Assembly (NCBI GenBank): GCA_027681045.1
Contig: JAQDCK010000004.1
Span: 95,980-159,979, forward strand
Length of the DNA stretch: 64,000 nt
Source of the DNA: Lactobacillaceae bacterium AF64-9pH9TA
Lineage (GTDB): Bacteria > Bacillota > Bacilli > Lactobacillales > Lactobacillaceae
Direction of reading: 5' to 3'
Shown: one piece after another, positions 58,789-64,000 of the stretch
Layout: the number at the start of each line of letters is the position of its first letter
How positions within the stretch are numbered: position 1 is the stretch's first letter
Notes under the pieces: generated by a model
Database searches by the model: none
What the model saw: the letters and a program-made list of their open reading frames with translations, nothing else
What the model was told of the DNA's origin: nothing
Program-made: the position numbers and the translations under genes

Positions 58789-60411
58789 CTACTTAGCGTT
58801 AGGCGTACCTAATTTTTCCAAAACGTAGTGGCCATCACTGTCTTTGCTGATGATCCCGTTTTGGTAAGTGTCGGTCACGCTGGTGTCATCCTTGTCACCG
58901 GTGTAAGAGAGGTTGTGGGTGACCTTGTAGTTGACGTAAGTCTTGCCGTTGCCGGCCGGGCTGGTGGACAGGACGCTGACGTCTTCGCTGTAATTAGCGA
59001 CTGAGTCAGAGTCGTCCCAGTTGTCGTGCAGCTTCTTGATGCTGAGGTAGCCGGTATTGCTGCTGCCATTGACCCAGTCTTCGCTGTCATTGTCATCCCA
59101 GATCTTCTGGAGGAGGTCTTCAGCGTCGTCGCTGCTTGCCAGGCCTGGCCAAGACGGAGTCAGGACCCAGTTGCCGTTGACGGACTTGATTTGGTCGCTG
59201 CTGTCGTCATCGCTGAAGTCATAGTCATCGTCATCGTCATTTGCCTGGTCAGCTGGGTCAGTCACGTACTGGTCAAAGTTGTAGATCGTGTCTGACTTGC
59301 CGATGCCGGACTTTTTCACGTAGAGGTTCATCCCTGACGTGATCTGGTAGTCCTTGAAGCTGGCCTGGCCCTTTTTATCCAGGTCGGCCACCTTCTTATC
59401 GTTGATGTAGACTTCCCCGTTAGGCACGCTGCTGACCTTGAAGCTGGCAGTGGTGATGTTCAAGCTGACCCGGTGGTTGCTGAAGAGGTCCAGCTTAACC
59501 GGGCTAGGTGAAATGGTCTTCCCGCTCAAGTTGGCTGAAACTGAGAAGGTGTAGCGGCCGGCGATTACCGGGTCCAGCTTCTTTTGGTAGTAGTCACCAG
59601 ACGCAGACAGCTTGCCCACGTTTTTCCCGTTCATCTTGATCGTGGAATTTTTGTGGTTAGTCACGACCGTTGGCGAGTAGGTCTTAACCATGAGCTTGTA
59701 TTTCGGGAAAAGGAAAAAGTAGTGGCCATCCTCGCCTAAAGAAACGGATTTCTCAAAGCTGGCATCAAGTTCTTCTTGATTCTTCCACTTACTGCCCAGG
59801 TTATTGGCTGTGGTCTGGTTGGCCTTGTAGTATGTTTGCAGCGGCCGTACGCTCTTCTTGGTCAGCTGGAAGCTGCTGTCGTCGGTCTTGACGTAAGGAG
59901 ACAGGTCCTTGCTTGGGTCCTTCAGCGCGCTGATGATTCTGTCGATCTGTTTGTCCTTGGCGTAGTAAGACTTACCATAGCCGTAGCCGGCCAAAAGGAC
60001 CAGCAAGACAGCAGCGGTGATCAAGATTATCTTCTTCCACTTCCGGGTCTGCTTGAGGTCGGCCCGCTTTTTGACGGTTTTAGCTGGCTTAACAGGTTGG
60101 ACTTGCTGAACCTGTTGAACTGGTTGAACTGGTTGAACCTGCTGGACTGGCTGAGTTAGCTGAGTTGCCTGTGCCGGCTTAACTGGCTGGGTTGGCTGAG
60201 TTGATTGTGCCGGCTTAACTGGCTGAGTTGGCTGAGTTGATTGTGCCGGCTTAACTGGCTGAGTTGGCTGGCTTGATTGTGCCGGCTGAACTGGCTGAGT
60301 TGGCTGAGTTGGCCGGCTTGACTGTACCGATTTAACCAACTTTGCCCCGCATTTGGCGCAGAAAGTAGCATTAGCTTGGTTTGGGGCGCCGCATTTAGCG
60401 CAATAGATCAT
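58789..60411 (-). CDS. TcaA-like zinc-ribbon membrane protein with Pro/Gln repeats
   Basis: 540 aa. N-terminal zinc ribbon (CAKCGAPN...CAKCGAKL), a cytosolic low-complexity stretch (~30-110) built on a 12-residue unit like QSTQPTQPVKPA repeated several times, a basic patch, a membrane helix IILITAAVLLVLLAGYGYG (~130) and a long extracellular region with several small domains (PEGA-like SVPNGEVYINDKKVADL). An acidic run DDDDDYDFSDDDSSD (~390) follows. It resembles TcaA/YvbJ proteins linked to wall stress and glycopeptide response. The repeat number probably varies between strains. Confidence 0.78.
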   Translation of the reverse strand: MIYCAKCGAPNQANATFCAKCGAKLVKSVQSSRPTQPTQPVQPAQSSQPTQPVKPAQSTQPTQPVKPAQSTQPTQPVKPAQATQLTQPVQQVQPVQPVQQVQQVQPVKPAKTVKKRADLKQTRKWKKIILITAAVLLVLLAGYGYGKSYYAKDKQIDRIISALKDPSKDLSPYVKTDDSSFQLTKKSVRPLQTYYKANQTTANNLGSKWKNQEELDASFEKSVSLGEDGHYFFLFPKYKLMVKTYSPTVVTNHKNSTIKMNGKNVGKLSASGDYYQKKLDPVIAGRYTFSVSANLSGKTISPSPVKLDLFSNHRVSLNITTASFKVSSVPNGEVYINDKKVADLDKKGQASFKDYQITSGMNLYVKKSGIGKSDTIYNFDQYVTDPADQANDDDDDYDFSDDDSSDQIKSVNGNWVLTPSWPGLASSDDAEDLLQKIWDDNDSEDWVNGSSNTGYLSIKKLHDNWDDSDSVANYSEDVSVLSTSPAGNGKTYVNYKVTHNLSYTGDKDDTSVTDTYQNGIISKDSDGHYVLEKLGTPNAK

Positions 60412-60438
60412 TTTTGCTTCCTCCCACTTCGATACATC

Positions 60439-61269
60439 TTAGTAAATACTACCAAGCAGCGAGCTAATCTGCTGATTAGTGACAGACTCGATCTTGGACA
60501 CAAATTCCTTGAAGAACATGTTGACCACAATCATAACCACAATCAAAACAATGATTGAGATCACAAGCGCGAACTGCATCTGGTCGATTTTTTCCGCCTT
60601 TTCTTCCAGCAAAACATAAATCAAAGCAAGGAAGCCAACGACTACCGTCATACTGAGCACAATTCCCTGCAGGCCCAAGCTGCCCGTCAAAGCAAAAAGC
60701 CAGAACAAAACATTCAAGATCAAACTGTAAGCCGATAAGTGAGCATACCGGTTGAGATATCCAAAAAAGTCAAATTCAGACTTGGCAAAACGCTTCATGG
60801 CAAAGTAGTTGATAGCCAAAACTACCACTTGCCCCAGCACGACACTGATCACTACATACGAAAAGGCGCTAGACTTTAACTCAGTAATAATCGATGAAAG
60901 ATATGGGTAGCTTGTTATTAATAAACTAGCCAGCTTGTTCATACCCGTAAGCCCTGCCAATATGAAAAACAAGTCTTCCAAAATCAAGGTCGTCAAGCCG
61001 TACCACTTTTCAGCAGCCATCGCCTCAGCCGGCTTCTTCCAAGCATGTAGCAGCCACTGCCAGTATGTGAACAGCACATTTTCAGCTTGGCTGCTGGCCT
61101 GACCTTCCGCTTTCACTTCAGCTTCCTGTACAGGTGCTGCTTTGGGCTCAGGCGCTGCTGGGGCAGGCTTTTCCTCGCTTACCGCTACTTGGCGCAGGTC
61201 AGTTCCGCAATTAGTACAGAAATTGACATCTGCTCCCATTTCAGCGTGACAATTCGGACATTCTTTCAT
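60439..61269 (-). CDS. Zinc-ribbon multi-pass membrane protein (DUF6574-like)
   Basis: 276 aa. N-terminal zinc ribbon (CPNCHAEMGADVNFCTNCG), an Ala/Pro/Glu linker (~30-60), then six or so membrane helices (LILEDLFFILAGLTGM; YVVISVVLGQVVVLAI; LILNVLFWLFALTGSLGL). It resembles DUF6574 proteins. It lies 27 bp upstream of the TcaA-like gene on the same strand and shares the zinc-ribbon start, so the pair probably works together at the membrane. Function unknown. Confidence 0.75.
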   Translation of the reverse strand: MKECPNCHAEMGADVNFCTNCGTDLRQVAVSEEKPAPAAPEPKAAPVQEAEVKAEGQASSQAENVLFTYWQWLLHAWKKPAEAMAAEKWYGLTTLILEDLFFILAGLTGMNKLASLLITSYPYLSSIITELKSSAFSYVVISVVLGQVVVLAINYFAMKRFAKSEFDFFGYLNRYAHLSAYSLILNVLFWLFALTGSLGLQGIVLSMTVVVGFLALIYVLLEEKAEKIDQMQFALVISIIVLIVVMIVVNMFFKEFVSKIESVTNQQISSLLGSIY

Positions 61270-61324
61270 TTTAATCCCCCCACTTTTATAAAAGAATTAA
61301 TACTTTTTATAGAAAGTATAACAT

Positions 61325-61358
61325 GTAAAAGCAGTCTTCTTCAAGAGGATGATAAACT
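61325..61358. terminator. Possible terminator after the metal ABC operon
   Basis: AAAAGCAGT (61327-61335) pairs with ACTGCTTTT (61346-61354). T tracts lie in the stem ends. It sits between the permease stop at 61451 and the next gene. Confidence 0.45.
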
Positions 61359-61450
61359 GCTTTTAGGTAATTATATTAGCAAAATAAAATGCATAGTCTT
61401 CCAAAAGCGCAGAGACCGTGTATTGATGATTATTAAAATTCTATATTTAC

Positions 61451-62248
61451 TTATGCCCGCTTCTTTCTGGCGTGGGTGAAGTAAACCAGCAGATAAGCCG
61501 TTACCTCAATTAATGAAATGAAAAAGGTCACCGGCCAGTTGGTGATGTAGCCCAGGCACAGCCCGGACCAGACCCCCAAAAGGGCCAGGCCGACCGACCA
61601 GGCCAGCATGCTCGGAATCGACTTGCCCAAATACCGGGCCGTTGATGACGGCATGGTCAAAAGGACAAAGACCAGCATGGACCCGACCACCTGTGAGCCA
61701 ATAGAAACTGCCATGGCCAGGGCTACCAGGAAGACCACCCCGACAAAGCCAGTATTGATGTGATGAGCCGCTGCCCCGATATGGTCAAAAGAATCATAGT
61801 TCAGGGGCCGCTGGATGGCAAAAATGATCAATAAAACAACCACTGACAGGCCGACCAGCTGGTAGACGCTGGATCTGGACACCCCGATAATCGACCCGAA
61901 CAAAATGTTGGTCGCGTAGCTGCTGGCTGAGCTGGACAGGGACAAAAAGAGGATCCCCAGGCCGACGAAGAAGGCGGAAATCGCGGAAATCGACGACTCC
62001 TTCTGCTCAGTCCGCATGGACAACTCCCCGACCCCGATCGAGCCCAGGAGGGCAAAAATCAGCATCCCCGTCAAAGGCCTCAAGCCCATCAAAACGGCAA
62101 AAGCCGCCCCGGCAAAGCCGATTTCCGACAGTGTGTGGGCCAGGAAACTGAAATTGCGGGCCACGACATAGACGCCCACCACCCCGCAGGTAATCGCGAT
62201 AAAGGTGGCCGCCCAAAAAGCATTGCGCATGAATTCGTAGGCAAACAT
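61451..62248 (-). CDS. Zinc/manganese ABC transporter permease
   Basis: 265 aa, eight to nine helices of the ABC-3 family (ZnuB/AdcB/MntB): ARNFSFLAHTLSEIGFAGAA near the N-terminus and VVGSMLVFVLLTMPSSTARY. The start overlaps the ATPase stop. A C-terminal basic tail (THARKKRA) follows the last helix. The binding-protein gene is not in this window. Metal identity (Zn or Mn) is uncertain. Confidence 0.9.
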   Translation of the reverse strand: MFAYEFMRNAFWAATFIAITCGVVGVYVVARNFSFLAHTLSEIGFAGAAFAVLMGLRPLTGMLIFALLGSIGVGELSMRTEQKESSISAISAFFVGLGILFLSLSSSASSYATNILFGSIIGVSRSSVYQLVGLSVVVLLIIFAIQRPLNYDSFDHIGAAAHHINTGFVGVVFLVALAMAVSIGSQVVGSMLVFVLLTMPSSTARYLGKSIPSMLAWSVGLALLGVWSGLCLGYITNWPVTFFISLIEVTAYLLVYFTHARKKRA

Positions 62249-62901
62249 CAGTTGAAACTCTCCTTAAAATCTTCCATCTTCCCCTGTCTGACCGTCCCGT
62301 CGCTTAAGTAAAGATAGTCCTTCATATAGCGCTTGGCCAAAGGAATGTCGTGGGTGACGAACAAGACCGTCATCTTGTGTTCATGGTTGAGGTGGGCAAT
62401 TAGGCTCATCAACTCTTCCTTGGCCTTAGGGTCCAGACTGGCCGTGGCTTCATCCAAGATAATGAAGTTCGGCTGGTCCAAGAGGGCCTGGGCCAGGTAG
62501 GCCCGCTGCTTCTGCCCGCCGGAAGCCTCCCCCATCCTGGTGTCCGCCAGGCCTTTCAAGTGGGTCTCCTGCAAAATATGGTTGACTTGGTTCTTAACCT
62601 TCTGGCTCTTCCAAAAAGGCGTGTTTAATTCGATAAAAGACTTGATCGACAAGGGATAGTCCGGGTCGATATTGCGGAACTGGGGCACATAGCCCACCTT
62701 TACGTCGTCAGCCAGCTCAAAATAGCCATGGCTGGGGCTCAGCATCCCCATCAGTATTCTGACCAGGGTGGTCTTCCCGGCCCCGTTAGGGCCCAAAAGA
62801 GCCGTCATGGACCCGGTCTCCAGGCTGAAATTGAGCTTTTTAAAAATCTCCTGGTCGTCGAACTTCATGCTCAAGTCCACGACCTGCAAAGCTTTACTCA
62901 T
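62248..62901 (-). CDS. Zinc/manganese ABC transporter ATP-binding protein
   Basis: 217 aa. Walker A LLGPNGAGKTTLVRIL, Q-loop YVPQFRNIDPDYP, signature EASGGQKQRAYLAQ, Walker B FIILDEATASLDP and H-loop FVTHDI. The QFRNIDPDYPL segment is typical of metal ABC-3 systems. Coupled to the permease by a one-base overlap (TGATG type) and 25 bp after the Cof hydrolase gene. Confidence 0.92.
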   Translation of the reverse strand: MSKALQVVDLSMKFDDQEIFKKLNFSLETGSMTALLGPNGAGKTTLVRILMGMLSPSHGYFELADDVKVGYVPQFRNIDPDYPLSIKSFIELNTPFWKSQKVKNQVNHILQETHLKGLADTRMGEASGGQKQRAYLAQALLDQPNFIILDEATASLDPKAKEELMSLIAHLNHEHKMTVLFVTHDIPLAKRYMKDYLYLSDGTVRQGKMEDFKESFN

Positions 62902-62926
62902 TTACTTACCTCTAGTCTCAGTCTCT

Positions 62927-63727
62927 CTATAGCTTCTTCAGCAAGTCCAGGACCTTGTCCTGGACGGCACTTTCATCGCTTGAACCGATAATCCCGTTAG
63001 CCGCCCGCTTGGCTTCCGGCAAAGCCGTAGCTGTCGCGTAGCTCTGGCCCACATATTGCAGCATGGCCACGTCGTTGCCCCCGTCGCCGAAGGCTACCAT
63101 TTCATCAGCCGGGATTCCGTAGCGCTTGCCCAAAAGCTTGAGGCCCACCGCCTTGTTCATGCCCAGCTTGCTGATGTCAACGGCTGAGTCGCTGCCGGCT
63201 ACCATGTCCAGGTTCGGGAATTCCCGCTTGAGCTGCTGGGCAAAGGCTGATGACTCCCCTTCCTTGGTCGCCACAGTGAACTTGAAGATCCGGTCCTTGA
63301 CGCTTTCGTAGTTTTCCACGGCTTTCAGTTCCTGGTAAAAAAGGTGGAGGTAGTTGTAAAACTCTTCTCCATAACTCTTCAAGGTGTAGGCGCTATTCAC
63401 CCCGGCCAAGACTGTCGGGTGGTCCTGGCCGTACTTTTCCTTGATCTGGCGGATCGTGGCCAGTTCATCGCTGTTTAAGTCCACGATGTTGAGGATTTCC
63501 CGCCCCTTCAAGACATAGGCCCCGTTTTCAGCCACGAAGTAGAGCTGGCTGAGGTATTCTTTTGGAAAACGGGTGACCAGGTTTTCATACTGGTTGCCGC
63601 TGGCGATGACGAACTTGACCCCCTTTTCCCTGGCCAGGTCCATGATTTGCGCGAACTTGTCCAGGTCATAGGTTTTCTTGGAGTTGAGCCAAGTACCATC
63701 CATATCGGTCGCGATTAACTTGATCAT
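62927..63727 (-). CDS. Cof-type HAD-IIB phosphatase
   Basis: 266 aa. HAD motif I IATDMDGTWLN, motif II FVIASGNQ, motif III Lys in LGMNKAVGLKLL and motif IV VAFGDGGNDVAML. IIB cap domain in between. Broad sugar-phosphate or nucleotide phosphatase. The start at 63727 is chosen because AGGAAGGAAG precedes it; a longer reading has no ribosome site. First gene of the three-gene unit with the metal ABC genes. Confidence 0.9.
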   Translation of the reverse strand: MIKLIATDMDGTWLNSKKTYDLDKFAQIMDLAREKGVKFVIASGNQYENLVTRFPKEYLSQLYFVAENGAYVLKGREILNIVDLNSDELATIRQIKEKYGQDHPTVLAGVNSAYTLKSYGEEFYNYLHLFYQELKAVENYESVKDRIFKFTVATKEGESSAFAQQLKREFPNLDMVAGSDSAVDISKLGMNKAVGLKLLGKRYGIPADEMVAFGDGGNDVAMLQYVGQSYATATALPEAKRAANGIIGSSDESAVQDKVLDLLKKL

Positions 63728-63848
63728 TTTTTTCTTCCTTCCTAACTGCTTTTTCGCTAAAAGATCTTTAACGTTATAGAATACCAAAATTTCGCCCTCC
63801 TTGCAAAATTGCTGGCTCACGGGGGGCGGTGCGGGAGTTTGGCTGTAA

Positions 63849-64000
63849 CTACGGTAAAAACGGGGACAGTTTTCCGAAATTTGGCCCTGGCTACGGTAAA
63901 AACGGGGATAGTTTTGCGAAATTTGGCCTTGGCTACGGTAAAAACGGGGACAGGTTTGCGAAATTTGGCCCTGGCTACGGTAAAAACGGGGATGAGTTTG
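63849..64000. repeat. 42-bp tandem repeat, continues past the window
   Basis: CTACGGTAAAAACGGGGA begins at 63849, 63891, 63933 and 63975, an exact 42-bp period, with the rest of the unit (GTTTTGCGAAATTTGGCCCTGG) varying at a few bases. 42 is a multiple of three. On the + strand one frame stays open with the unit YGKNGDSFAKFGPG, and a minus frame is open too. Either intergenic satellite DNA or the edge of a gene with 14-residue repeats. Confidence 0.85.

Noticed and set aside
63849..64000. CRISPR repeats at the right edge
   Set aside because: The whole 42-bp unit repeats with scattered substitutions and no variable spacers.

Overview
The window looks like a chromosomal segment of a lactic acid bacterium, most probably Lactobacillus delbrueckii or a close relative. 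This rests on moderately high G+C core genes with strong third-position GC, an eps operon of the epsA-D type, tandem NlpC/P60 wall hydrolases, a lactate oxidase/permease pair and a PepF oligopeptidase. The species name is an inference from gene content. No rRNA, tRNA or CRISPR array was found.

Layout. 1-3.4 kb is accessory DNA: a 196-bp duplicated element that looks like a small antisense RNA gene flanks a Panacea/SocA-type gene, an AlbA_2-ATPase gene and a 180-bp tandem repeat carrying helically phased CCTGCAGAA boxes. 3.5-10.7 kb is a minus-strand sugar/cell-surface block: a GT2 glycosyltransferase, a membrane-anchored GH3 enzyme with swapped domain order, a GtrA-like protein and a classical GH3 beta-glucosidase. 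Both GH3 promoters carry cre-like sites. 10.9-12.9 kb is a LytTR/GHKL two-component pair. 13.0-21.4 kb is a defence-like island: a DSR2-like SIR2 protein, then an OLD-like ATPase/Toprim gene coupled to a D12 adenine methyltransferase, with that pair bracketed by two decayed IS66 copies in inverted orientation.

21.4-33.7 kb is a 12-gene, mostly AT-rich exopolysaccharide operon read on the minus strand: LCP, Wzz, tyrosine kinase, PHP phosphatase, GT2, priming transferase, WbsX, GT4, EpsG polymerase, GT2, GT4, Wzx. 34-42 kb holds hflX and six small secreted NlpC/P60 proteins, interrupted by a D-2-hydroxyacid dehydrogenase. One of the six has lost its catalytic residues. Three of the hydrolase promoters carry a perfect WalR-type box at a fixed distance from the -10, and the others carry related or displaced boxes. 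A candidate type I toxin-antitoxin locus with a coupled leader peptide lies among them.

42-64 kb is mostly ordinary core: a guanylate kinase homologue, an O-antigen-ligase-like protein, an Xre-regulated membrane gene, a permuted-papain secreted protein, the two-part YjjP/YjjB exporter, an ABC-F ATPase, a second LCP protein, pepF, lactate oxidase and permease (with a cre site), zinc-ribbon membrane proteins, metal ABC transporter parts and a Cof hydrolase. Two unassigned structured RNAs (about 160 and 185 nt, each with promoter and terminator) lie at 45.9-46.1 and 48.9-49.1 kb. The window ends inside a 42-bp tandem repeat.
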